Assembly (NCBI GenBank): GCA_016218905.1
Contig: JACRCS010000652.1
Location: forward strand, 1-24,666
DNA length: 24,666 bases
Reading direction: 5' to 3'
Source: Deltaproteobacteria bacterium
GTDB taxonomy: Bacteria; Desulfobacterota_C; Deferrisomatia; Deferrisomatales; JACRMM01
This document shows, piece by piece, positions 13,233 to 20,372 of this stretch. Position numbers and translations under genes: made by a program. Each line of letters opens with the position of its first letter. Positions within the stretch are counted from its first letter, which is position 1. The notes beneath the pieces were generated by a model. It had not been told where the DNA came from. It ran no database searches and saw only the letters and a list, made by a program, of their open reading frames with translations.

Positions 13233-15902
13233 ATGGGCGTACGCAATCTCGAGAGCCTCTTCAAACCGTCGTCGGTTGCGGTGGTCGGCGCGACCCCGAA
13301 GGAATCCGCAGTAGGTCACGCGGTTCTCAAAAACCTGATCGACGCCGGGTTCGAAGGGCCGATCTACCCCATCAACCCGAAGCACTCGGAGCTCCTCGGC
13401 CGGACCTGCTACCCATCGCTCTCGGCGGTGGGACAGCGGATCGAGCTCGTCGTGATCGCCGTCCCCATCGCGATGGTCCCGGCGGTCGTCGAGGAGGCCG
13501 GAAACGTAGGCTGCCGTGCCGCCATCGTCATCTCCGCCGGCGGCCGCGAGGTCGGAGCGGAAGGGCTCCAGATCGAGAACCGGATCCTCGAGGTGGCGGC
13601 CCGAGCCGGGATCCGCATGCTCGGCCCCAACTGCCTCGGCATCATCGTGCCGGACGCGAAGCTCAACGCCTCCTTCGCGGCCCACACCTGCTACCCCGGG
13701 GAGGTCGCCCTCGTCTCCCAGAGCGGCGCCATCTGCACGATCATCCTCGACCGGGCCATGGAGGCGAAGATCGGCTTCAGCCACTTCGTCTCCATCGGCT
13801 CCATGGCCGACGTCGATTTCGCCGACCTGATCGACTACCTCGGCAGCGACCCGAAGGTGACCTCCATCGTCATCTACATCGAAGCCATCAAAAACGTCCG
13901 GAAGTTCATGAGTGCGACGCGGGCAGTCAGCCGGGTGAAGCCGATCATCGTCGTCAAGGCGGGCCGGAGCGACGCCGGGGCCAAAGCGGCGGCGAGCCAC
14001 ACGGGGTCGCTCGTGGGAGACGACGAGGTGTACGACGCCGCCTTCGCCCGGGCGGGGATCATCCGGGTCCGCAAGCTCATCGAGCTCTTCGACTGTGCCG
14101 AGGCCCTCGCCAAACAGGGTCGCCCCCGGGGACCGCGAGTGGCCATTCTGACGAACGCGGGCGGCCCCGGCGTCATGACGGCCGACGCCCTCAAGGACTG
14201 GGACCGCACGCCGGCCGAGCTCTCCCCGGAGACCATCCGCGCCCTCGACGAGGTCCTCCCGCCCGCCTGGAGCCACGGCGATCCGGTCGACATCCTCGGC
14301 GACGCCCCCGCCGAGCGGTACCGGGACGCGGCCAAGGTCCTCCTCAGCGCGCCGGAGGTCGACAGCGTGATCGTCCTCCTGGCGCCGCAGGCCATGACCG
14401 ACGCCACCGCGGTGGCTCGCGAAATCGTCCCGGTCATTCAGGAGGCCACGACGCCCGCCTGCGCCGTCTGGATGGGCGGCCCGAGTGTGGCCCGGGGCGT
14501 CGAACTCCTCCACGAGGCCGGCGTACCGGTCTTCGAAACTCCGGAGCGGGCCGTCAACACGCTCATGTACATGTTCCGCTACTCCCACAACCTCGGCCTC
14601 CTCCAGGAGACCCCCCCGAATTTCCCGGCCAACCTCCCCTTCGACCGGAACCTCGCCAGGGTGATCGTGGACTCCGCCCTGGCGCGGGGCCAGCTCGTCC
14701 TGACCGAGACGGAAGCCAAGGCGCTCCTGGCCGCCTACCGCATCCCCGTGAACCGGACCGAGGTGGCGACGTCGGAGGCTCTGGCTGCCGAGCGCGCGGG
14801 CCAGCTGGGCTACCCGGTCGTGCTCAAGATCCACTCTCGCGACATCACCCACAAGACCGAGGCCAAGGGCATCCAGTTGAACCTCCACAACGCCCAGGAC
14901 GTCCGGTCCGCCTACCGCCGGGTCCTCGAGAACGCCCGGGCCTACAAGCCCGACGCCCACATCCTGGGAGTGACCTTGCAGCCCATGCTCGAGCGGGTGG
15001 ATTATGAGGTCATCGTCGGCAGCAAGAAGGACCCCGACTTCGGGCCCACCATCCTCTTCGGAATGGGCGGCATCCTGACAGAGGTCCTGCGGGACAAGGC
15101 CATCGGGCTCCCGCCGATGAACCTGCTCCTCGCGCGCAGGCTCATCGAGTCGACGAAGATCTTCCAGCTCCTGAGGGGCTATCGGAACCGGCCGGCCGCG
15201 AACCTGCCGCTGCTCGAGGAGGTCATCGTCCGCTTGGCGTACCTCGTGACCGACTGCCCGGAAGTGGCGGAGCTCGACATCAATCCCCTCGCCCTCTCGG
15301 GCCAGCAAGTGGTCGCGGTGGACGCGCGCGCGGTGCTGGAGCCGGTGACGGTCAAGAGCCCGGATCACCTGGTCATCCGCCCCTACCCCACTCAGTACGA
15401 GACGCACTGGGTGATGGAGAACGGCACTCCGGTCCTCCTCAGGCCGGTCCGCCCCGAGGACGAGCCGATGCTCCAGGAGTTCTTCGGGGGGCTCTCGGCC
15501 GAAACGCTCTACTTCCGGTTCTTCCACCTGATCAAGAGCATGCGCCACGACCAGCTCGCCCGCTTCTGCCAGGTGGACTACGACCGCGAGATCGCGCTCG
15601 TGGCCGTGGAGGAACCGCCGGGGCGGGAGAAGGTTCTCGCGCTCTGCCACCTGTACGTCCAGCCTGCGTGGGAGGAGGCCGAGTTCGCCGTTGTCGTGGG
15701 AGACCCCTACCAGCGCCAGGGGCTCGGCCGGCGCATCTCCAGCTTCGGCATGGAGCTCGTCAAGCAGAAGGGCATCCAGCGCATCACGGGCGTCGTCCTC
15801 CCGGAGAACGAAGGCATGCTCAGCCTCGCCAAGAAGCTCGGCTTCACCGCGATCCGGGACCTCGGGGAGGGCGTCTACCGCATCGAGCACGAGATCCGGT
15901 GA
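13233..15902 (+). CDS. ADP-forming acyl-CoA synthetase/GNAT fusion (Pat-like protein lysine acyltransferase)
   Basis: This 889-residue fusion has a CoA-binding Rossmann domain (about 5-130), the succinyl-CoA-ligase-like part (about 150-460), an ATP-grasp domain (about 485-705) and a C-terminal GNAT acetyltransferase (about 732-889). The GNAT acetyl-CoA loop RQGLGRR is near 826-832. The layout and size match E. coli PatZ (886 residues), which acetylates lysines such as that of acetyl-CoA synthetase. A histidine that matches the phospho-histidine of ADP-forming acetyl-CoA synthetases is kept at 256 (ASHTGSLVG); as I recall it is replaced in enteric Pat. The enzyme might therefore also make acyl-CoA and ATP. 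ATG 13233 has AGGAG 8 bp upstream; the earlier in-frame ATG at 13176 lacks homology. The next gene overlaps its stop (GTGA). Confidence 0.88.
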   Translation: MGVRNLESLFKPSSVAVVGATPKESAVGHAVLKNLIDAGFEGPIYPINPKHSELLGRTCYPSLSAVGQRIELVVIAVPIAMVPAVVEEAGNVGCRAAIVISAGGREVGAEGLQIENRILEVAARAGIRMLGPNCLGIIVPDAKLNASFAAHTCYPGEVALVSQSGAICTIILDRAMEAKIGFSHFVSIGSMADVDFADLIDYLGSDPKVTSIVIYIEAIKNVRKFMSATRAVSRVKPIIVVKAGRSDAGAKAAASHTGSLVGDDEVYDAAFARAGIIRVRKLIELFDCAEALAKQGRPRGPRVAILTNAGGPGVMTADALKDWDRTPAELSPETIRALDEVLPPAWSHGDPVDILGDAPAERYRDAAKVLLSAPEVDSVIVLLAPQAMTDATAVAREIVPVIQEATTPACAVWMGGPSVARGVELLHEAGVPVFETPERAVNTLMYMFRYSHNLGLLQETPPNFPANLPFDRNLARVIVDSALARGQLVLTETEAKALLAAYRIPVNRTEVATSEALAAERAGQLGYPVVLKIHSRDITHKTEAKGIQLNLHNAQDVRSAYRRVLENARAYKPDAHILGVTLQPMLERVDYEVIVGSKKDPDFGPTILFGMGGILTEVLRDKAIGLPPMNLLLARRLIESTKIFQLLRGYRNRPAANLPLLEEVIVRLAYLVTDCPEVAELDINPLALSGQQVVAVDARAVLEPVTVKSPDHLVIRPYPTQYETHWVMENGTPVLLRPVRPEDEPMLQEFFGGLSAETLYFRFFHLIKSMRHDQLARFCQVDYDREIALVAVEEPPGREKVLALCHLYVQPAWEEAEFAVVVGDPYQRQGLGRRISSFGMELVKQKGIQRITGVVLPENEGMLSLAKKLGFTAIRDLGEGVYRIEHEIR

Positions 15903-17290
15903 GGGTGCGCGCGCCCTTCGCGACCACAGCCGCCTGGGGCTGCGCGTGCGGCGCCCTCCTGGGCGCGCTGCGCACCCGGGCCGCGACGCTCCACCTCCTC
16001 CAGAAGAACCACGCCCTGCTGGCGGCCGGCGTGCCCCCGCTCCCCGGCGCGGGGCACTGGGCCGAGATGGCTTCTCCCGCGCCGACCGCGGCCGGCGCCG
16101 TCTTCTTCGGCCTGAGCCTCGGGCTCGGCGCCGGCGCGCTGCTGGCCCTCTGGGTGGTGGTAGCCCGAAGGCTGGGAGGGCCCCGCGCCTTCGCGGCCTC
16201 CTGGACCGTCCTCTTCCCCTCGCTGTGGGCCGCCTTCCAGAACGACGCAGGCCTGGCGGCGGCGCTGGCCGCGATCGGCGCGGGCGCGGCGCTGCTTCAG
16301 GCCCAGGCTCCGCAGCCCTCGCCCCGCAGTCATCCCCTGGCCGTCGCCTGCGCCGTCGTGACCGCGCTGGGGCTCGTCCCCTGGGCGCTCGCGCCGGAGG
16401 GCGGCTTCACCCGGTTCCGCGACCGGGTCCTCTTCCGGAGCGAGCTCGGCCTCGCCCTCGATCGCCTCTACTACCGCTGGACTCTCTACCCGGCCGAGGC
16501 GCTCAAGCCGCTCGCCGGCCGTTCGCAGCCCACCGTCGCTCCCTCTCCCCAGCTCCCGCCGGACGCCGCTGCCGCGTTCTGCCGGGAGGCGCGGCCCGCC
16601 GGCCTCCTCTGCGTGGCGGCGGGGAGCCCGGGCGGCGACGCGACGGCCGTGCCCGGGGCGTCCGGGGCACCGGTTCTCGCCGCCCCCGGCGCCCGGATCC
16701 CGTGGCCGCGGGACGCGAGCACCCGGCCGGAGGCGTGGCAACTCCTCTCCCGCGCGAGTGACCGGGCCGTCGCCCTGCGGAGCGCCACCGGCCTGGCGCT
16801 GCTGGCCGGCTGTCCCGCGGCGCTCCTCTGGCTCGCCGGGGTTGCGGCCTCGCGCCTGCGGGCGGTGGCCCCGAGCGGCAGACGGGGGATCGCCGCCTCC
16901 GTCGCGGCGGCCGCCCTCGTGGCCGGCGGGCTCGCGGCGCTCGCCCGCAGCGATCCCGGGCTGGCCCGGGCGCGGAGCCTCGCCGACGCTCCGAGGCCCT
17001 CCCGGACGGAGGTCGAGGGGTTCCTCCGTTCCCCCGATCCCGCTGCCCGCTACTACGCCGCGAGGGCCGCCGCCGCGCTCGGTCCCGCGGCCGAACGCGC
17101 TCTGCTCTCGGCCCTCGGCGATCCAGTCGTGAACGTGAGGTATGCCGCCGCCCAGAGTCTCGGGGCCGCGGGCACCGGGCGCGCCCGTCAAGCCCTCCTG
17201 CGGCTCGTGGAGGGCCCGGACGAGTGGTACGTGAAGGAACGGGCCTACGCGGCCCTGGAGAGGCTCGGATGGGACGCCGGCGCCAGGTGA
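15899..17290 (+). CDS. Uncharacterised membrane protein with C-terminal HEAT repeats
   Basis: This 463-residue protein is not a recognised enzyme. The N-terminal 165 residues hold several hydrophobic segments (for example GAVFFGLSLGLGAGALLALW). FRSELGLALDRLYYRWTLYP followed by AEALKPL near 178-205 looks like a conserved motif of an unnamed membrane family. A Pro/Ala-rich exported stretch and two further hydrophobic helices follow. About 90 C-terminal residues form two or three HEAT repeats (SPDPAARYYAARAAAALG and DPVVNVRYAAAQSLGAAG). HEAT repeats are usually protein-binding scaffolds, so a membrane-tethered adaptor is a reasonable guess. The GTG at 15899 overlaps the Pat-like stop by 4 bp; GTG 15905 is an alternative. 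The CPBP protease gene overlaps its 3' end. Very high Ala/GC content makes topology uncertain. Confidence 0.7.
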   Translation: MRVRAPFATTAAWGCACGALLGALRTRAATLHLLQKNHALLAAGVPPLPGAGHWAEMASPAPTAAGAVFFGLSLGLGAGALLALWVVVARRLGGPRAFAASWTVLFPSLWAAFQNDAGLAAALAAIGAGAALLQAQAPQPSPRSHPLAVACAVVTALGLVPWALAPEGGFTRFRDRVLFRSELGLALDRLYYRWTLYPAEALKPLAGRSQPTVAPSPQLPPDAAAAFCREARPAGLLCVAAGSPGGDATAVPGASGAPVLAAPGARIPWPRDASTRPEAWQLLSRASDRAVALRSATGLALLAGCPAALLWLAGVAASRLRAVAPSGRRGIAASVAAAALVAGGLAALARSDPGLARARSLADAPRPSRTEVEGFLRSPDPAARYYAARAAAALGPAAERALLSALGDPVVNVRYAAAQSLGAAGTGRARQALLRLVEGPDEWYVKERAYAALERLGWDAGAR

Positions 17291-17976
17291 ACGGACCGCT
17301 CGGGCAGGAGGGCCCCGACGCCTTGGAAGCCTTCGCGGTCCTGCTGGTGTGGGTGGTGGTCGACGGGGCCGTCCAGAACCTCCCCGGCTTTCGGATGGCG
17401 AGGGAGCAGTCGACTCCGCTCTATTACTCGCTGCTCGCCGTCCTCCGGGTCCTCGAAGCGCTCGGGCTCCTCGCCTATTGGCGGCTCCGGGGATGGTCGG
17501 CGGCCGCCCTCGGTTTCCGGGGCGAGCGGTCGGCCCGCGGGGCGGCGTTCGGAGTCGGCCTGGCTCTCGGACTGGGGGCCCTGGTGACGGTTCTGGAGGT
17601 CGGCGCCCGCCTGGCCTTCCACGGGAGCTTTCTCCGCCTCGTGGCCGGCACTCCGACCCCCGCGGCCCATCTCGGAGTCCTCCTGGTCGTCGGCGGGCTC
17701 ATCGCGCCGGTCTTCGAAGAACTCCTCTTCCGGGGCATCCTCTATGGGGGGCTTCGCAAGCGCGCGGGGATCTTCTTCTCGACCACGGTCGCCTCCCTCA
17801 TCTTCGCCTCGGCCCACTACAACTTCCGGGCCGTCCACCCGGTCCAGGCCGCCGGCGCCGTCCTCTTCTGCGCGGCGTACGAGCTCTCGGGAAGCCTCTG
17901 GGCGCCGCTCATCGTCCACGTCACCGGAAACTTGGCCCTCTTCCTCGCGCCTTCTCTGCTGCGCCTGACGGAGTGA
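17269..17976 (+). CDS. CPBP-family intramembrane metalloprotease (CAAX protease-like)
   Basis: This 235-residue membrane protein has about six to eight hydrophobic segments and the CPBP (Abi) signature. Motif 1 is EELLFRG, with the glutamates at 150-151 and Arg155. Motif 2 is FASAHYNF with His183, and motif 3 is HVTGN with His217 and Asn221. In this family these residues form the glutamate/histidine active site of Rce1-like proteases. Bacterial members process peptides or proteins in the membrane or act in immunity or bacteriocin tolerance; the target here is unknown. ATG 17269 has GGAGAGG 5 bp upstream and overlaps the HEAT gene by 22 bp; GTG 17287 (GTGA overlap) is the alternative. It closes the Pat/HEAT/CPBP set. 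Confidence 0.88.
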   Translation: MGRRRQVNGPLGQEGPDALEAFAVLLVWVVVDGAVQNLPGFRMAREQSTPLYYSLLAVLRVLEALGLLAYWRLRGWSAAALGFRGERSARGAAFGVGLALGLGALVTVLEVGARLAFHGSFLRLVAGTPTPAAHLGVLLVVGGLIAPVFEELLFRGILYGGLRKRAGIFFSTTVASLIFASAHYNFRAVHPVQAAGAVLFCAAYELSGSLWAPLIVHVTGNLALFLAPSLLRLTE

Positions 17977-17989
17977 AGGCGGGTCCGCG

Positions 17990-18030
17990 AAGGGCCCCCT
18001 CCGGGCGACGGAGAGGGCCTTTTCTCGTTT
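17990..18030 (+). terminator. Intrinsic terminator after the CPBP protease gene
   Basis: An imperfect stem, AAGGGCCCCCTCCG (17990-18003) with CGGAGAGGGCC (18009-18019), has a 5-nt loop and one mismatch or bulge. It is followed by TTTTCTCGTTT (18020-18030). Position and T-tract fit a rho-independent terminator for the three-gene set. Confidence 0.75.
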
Positions 18031-18078
18031 CCGGCTCGACCGCTGATTGTGCATGAGGTAGGAGGAGCCGAAGACCTG

Positions 18079-18108
18079 TGTTATACTTCAATATAACTCA
18101 GAAGGAGG
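18079..18108 (+). promoter_or_regulatory. MazEF promoter with overlapping operator palindrome and strong RBS
   Basis: An extended -10 (TG-T-TATACT, 18079-18087) lies 28 bp before the ATG. A perfect inverted repeat GTTATA (18080-18085) / TATAAC (18092-18097) covers the -10 and the predicted start of transcription. AAGGAGG (18102-18108) is a near-perfect Shine-Dalgarno 6 bp before ATG 18115. The arrangement suits autorepression by the antitoxin or the toxin-antitoxin complex. No good -35 is visible. Confidence 0.65.
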
Positions 18109-18114
18109 TTTCCC

Positions 18115-18372
18115 ATGCACATGACGAAGCTTCGAAAGGTCGGCGGCTCCGTGATGCTCGCCCTGCCTCCTGCGATCCTTGACCTCCTTCACCTCCATGC
18201 CGGCGCCGCGGTAGGGGTCTCGGTGGATGGTGGTCGCCTCGTCATCGAGCCGAAGCTGCGGCCGCACTACTCGCTCGAGGAGCTCCTGGCCCAGTGCGAT
18301 CCGACCGCGGAGCGGACGGAAGAAGAGCGGGAGTGGCTCGACGCTCCCCCGGTCGGCCGGGAAATCCTCTGA
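18115..18372 (+). CDS. mazE: MazE/ChpS-type antitoxin (AbrB/SpoVT swapped-hairpin family)
   Basis: This 85-residue antitoxin would bind and neutralise the toxin encoded next and repress its own promoter. LRKVGGSVMLALPPAILDLL followed by HLHAGAAVGVSVDGGRLVIE is the DNA-binding swapped-hairpin domain, very like ChpS/PemI. RPHYSLEELLAQCDPTAE is the typical linker, and the acidic tail (about 60-85) would contact the toxin. ATG 18115 is favoured over 18121 by the 6-bp distance to the Shine-Dalgarno. Its stop overlaps the toxin start by one base (TGATG). The module sits in an accessory patch next to a transposase fragment, which suggests recent acquisition. Confidence 0.93.
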   Translation: MHMTKLRKVGGSVMLALPPAILDLLHLHAGAAVGVSVDGGRLVIEPKLRPHYSLEELLAQCDPTAERTEEEREWLDAPPVGREIL

Positions 18373-18704
18373 TGGAGCGGGGGGACATCTATTGGGTCTC
18401 GCTCGACCCGACCGCCGGTCATGAGCAGCGAGGGTATCGACCTATATTGGTCGTGTCCGCGAGCGCCTTCAACCGGCTCACGAAGACTCCCGTGGTGGTG
18501 CCGATCACGACCGGTGGCAGCTTCGCGCGAACCGCAGGTTTCGCGGTATCACTCGAGGGAGCCGGCACGAAGACAACGGGAGTCATCCGCTGTGACCAGC
18601 CGCGGGCTCTCGATCTCGACGCGCGCAACGCTCAGAGAAAGGAGAGTGTCCCCGCTGCGATCATGGATGAGGTGCTGGCGAAGATCGCGCCCATCTTCCA
18701 GTGA
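18372..18704 (+). CDS. mazF: MazF/PemK-type endoribonuclease toxin
   Basis: This 110-residue toxin of the type II MazF/PemK/ChpB family cleaves mRNA at short sequence motifs when the antitoxin is degraded. MERGDIYWVSLDPTAGHEQR opens the SH3-like fold; the family's catalytic Arg is in HEQRGYRPILVVS and the conserved Thr is in VVVPITTGG. GVIRCDQPRALDL is also characteristic. The length is full and no frameshift is seen, so the toxin looks intact. The ATG at 18372 overlaps the antitoxin TGA by one base. The cleavage site cannot be predicted here. Confidence 0.94.
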   Translation: MERGDIYWVSLDPTAGHEQRGYRPILVVSASAFNRLTKTPVVVPITTGGSFARTAGFAVSLEGAGTKTTGVIRCDQPRALDLDARNAQRKESVPAAIMDEVLAKIAPIFQ

Positions 18705-18836
18705 CGTAGCTCGCGGCACCCGAAACGACCCAGGAAGGCAAGAGGGGGACAGGCAAGTAACGCTTGACCAGGGGCGTCGACCTGATACGTAGGAGGCGTC
18801 CATCACCATCACCATCGCGCACGGGGGAGGTGCGGC

Positions 18837-18977
18837 GTGGCACGAATCGCTCGGCTCGTCGTCAGGGGGGAACCTGCGGTCTACCACGTGATCTCTCGCA
18901 CGGCTCTTTCCGGTTTCGTGCTCGGGGACGTCGAGAAGGACTACCTGCTCCAACTCCTGCGCCGGCTCTCCAAAGTC
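18837..18977 (+). pseudogene. Truncated REP-associated tyrosine transposase (RAYT, Y1/IS200-like), N-terminal 47 codons
   Basis: From GTG 18837 the frame begins MARIARLVVRGEPAVYHVIS, then RTALSGFVLGDVEKDYLLQL and LRRLSKV. This is the conserved N-terminus of RAYT/Y1 transposases (TnpA_REP). After about residue 47 the similarity stops and the frame runs on as unrelated Pro/Arg-rich sequence to 19112. The expected GNHFH (HUH) motif and catalytic tyrosine are absent. It is a broken transposase and cannot be active. The DNA just upstream (18744-18800, GACAGGCAAGTAACGCTTGA) probably belongs to the element's original 5' flank, judging from its position. It marks a rearrangement junction beside the toxin-antitoxin pair. 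Confidence 0.85.
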
Positions 18978-19176
18978 TCTCCACGGACTCCGCCGGCGTT
19001 TGGCCCTGACTCGGTTGTGCGCCCTTGTAGGCCCTTTCCTCGACCCAGCGGCCCGACCTCTCCTCCGCCAGGCGGGCACACTCGGCCGGTGCTGGGGTTC
19101 ACTCGAAGTTGACTTCCAGCTTGCGCGCCTGATAGAAGCAGGCGTCGGTCACCTCTCTCGCCCGCGGATCGCCCCG
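18978..19176. other. Junction segment between the transposase remnant and the MFS gene
   Basis: These 199 bp do not resemble the transposase or the transporter. One frame stays open from TTG 19000 into the transporter, but its codon use (ATA, ACA, TCA, GTA) differs from the GC-rich genes around it, and there is no Shine-Dalgarno before 19177. It is probably scar DNA left by the element. Confidence 0.45.
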
Positions 19177-20307
19177 ATGTTCTTCGTCTCCGCCTTCGCC
19201 TTCTTCGCCGCGGGCTACACCCTCGTCCCCACGCTCCCCCTCATCCTCCACGACCGCGGGGCCACGCCCGCCCAGGTGGGGCTCGTGATGGGCGCCTTCA
19301 CCGGCGCGTCACTCCTGCTCCGCGCGCCCGTGGGCCGGATTCTCGCCCGCGAGTCTCCCCTGCCCCTCCTGCGCTGGGGCCAGCTCGCGCTCGGACTCGG
19401 GTTCGCGGCGTACTTCGTCCCCGGGGGCCTCTGGTCCCCCCTGGCCGGCCGCGTCATCCAGGGGATCGGCTTCGCCGCCTTCAACACGGCCGCCTACGTC
19501 TACCTGGCGGAGCTCGCCGGGCCGAGCCGCCGGGCGGAATACATGAGCCTCCTCGGGCTGAGCGCCAACGTCGCCATGGGCCTCGCGCCGGCCGTCGGCT
19601 CGCTCCTCCTCGGCCGGGTGGGCGAGACGGGGCTCTTCACCGCGGGGGCAGCCGCCTGCGGGCTCTCCCTCCTCTGTCTGCCCCGCGGCCGGGTCGCCCC
19701 GGCCGCGGGCGGACGGGCGGCCTGGTTCGACCCGCTGGCGTGGCGCCCCGCGGCGGCGATGCTCGGGCTGGCGCTGGCGTACGGCACGGTGATGGTCTTC
19801 GTCCCGCTGGCGATCCGCGGCGCGGGGCTCTCCGGCGGGTGGCTCTTCTTCACCGTGTACGCGGCGGCGATCATCACCACCCGGCTGAGCACCCGCAGGG
19901 CGCTCGACCGCGGAGGGCGGCGGAAGTGGATCTTCGGCGGCAGCGCGACCGTCGCCGTCGCGGTGGGGCTCCTCGCCCTCTCCTCGACGTGGCCCCTCTT
20001 CCTCGCCGCGGCCGTGCTCTTCGGAGCCGGGGTCGGAACGAGTCACCCGACGCTCATGGCCTACATCCTGGAGTGCGTGCCGCCGGAGCGGAGGAGCGCC
20101 GCCGCTGCCATGGCGACTTCGGCCTTCGACGCCGGGCTTGCGGGCGGGGCCGCCCTCGCCGGCTGGCTCGCGGGCTCCTTCTCCTACTCGGTCTCCTTCG
20201 CGTCGGCGGCCGTCCTGCTGGTCGTCCTCTTCTCGCCGCTCGCGCTCGGCCCGGCCCAGGCCGCGGCGCTGGCGCCCGGAACGCCCGGAACTTCCTCCTT
20301 GACTTGA
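19177..20307 (+). CDS. Major facilitator superfamily (MFS) transporter, possibly N-terminally altered
   Basis: From ATG 19177 this protein has 376 residues and about twelve membrane helices. The first helix is FFVSAFAFFAAGYTLVPTLP. GRILARESPLPLLRWGQLAL is the loop 2-3 region with the motif-A-like GR, and RVIQGIGFAAFNTAAYVYLA with ELAGPSRRAEYMSL is typical of sugar or drug efflux members. VPPERRSAAAAMATSAFDAG marks the second half. The substrate is unknown. The start is uncertain: the frame is open upstream to TTG 19000, no ribosome site is visible at 19177, and homologues usually have a few more residues before helix 1. The native 5' end may have been replaced when the adjacent mobile DNA arrived. 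Confidence 0.82.
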   Translation: MFFVSAFAFFAAGYTLVPTLPLILHDRGATPAQVGLVMGAFTGASLLLRAPVGRILARESPLPLLRWGQLALGLGFAAYFVPGGLWSPLAGRVIQGIGFAAFNTAAYVYLAELAGPSRRAEYMSLLGLSANVAMGLAPAVGSLLLGRVGETGLFTAGAAACGLSLLCLPRGRVAPAAGGRAAWFDPLAWRPAAAMLGLALAYGTVMVFVPLAIRGAGLSGGWLFFTVYAAAIITTRLSTRRALDRGGRRKWIFGGSATVAVAVGLLALSSTWPLFLAAAVLFGAGVGTSHPTLMAYILECVPPERRSAAAAMATSAFDAGLAGGAALAGWLAGSFSYSVSFASAAVLLVVLFSPLALGPAQAAALAPGTPGTSSLT

Positions 20308-20372
20308 CCGGTCATCTGCTCGAATTTAGCTCCTCTTTCCTTCCAGTCCTCTTCGCCGCTGACGAGGTGTGA

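Noticed and set aside
13218..15890. 890-codon minus-strand open frame opposite the Pat-like gene
   Set aside because: The plus strand has clear domain motifs and a Shine-Dalgarno sequence. The minus reading is low-complexity Asp/Glu/His/Leu-rich, as expected from the antisense of GC-rich codons.
18801..18817. CATCAC hexamer repeats before the transposase remnant
   Set aside because: There are only about two and a half copies, consistent with chance or local slippage, and they do not belong to the heptamer arrays.
20299..20332. TTGACT/TTGACC as -35 of a leuCD promoter
   Set aside because: Two -35-like boxes exist, but no acceptable -10 follows at 16-18 bp; the best hexamers match only two consensus bases. 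leuC may share a transcript with the MFS gene.
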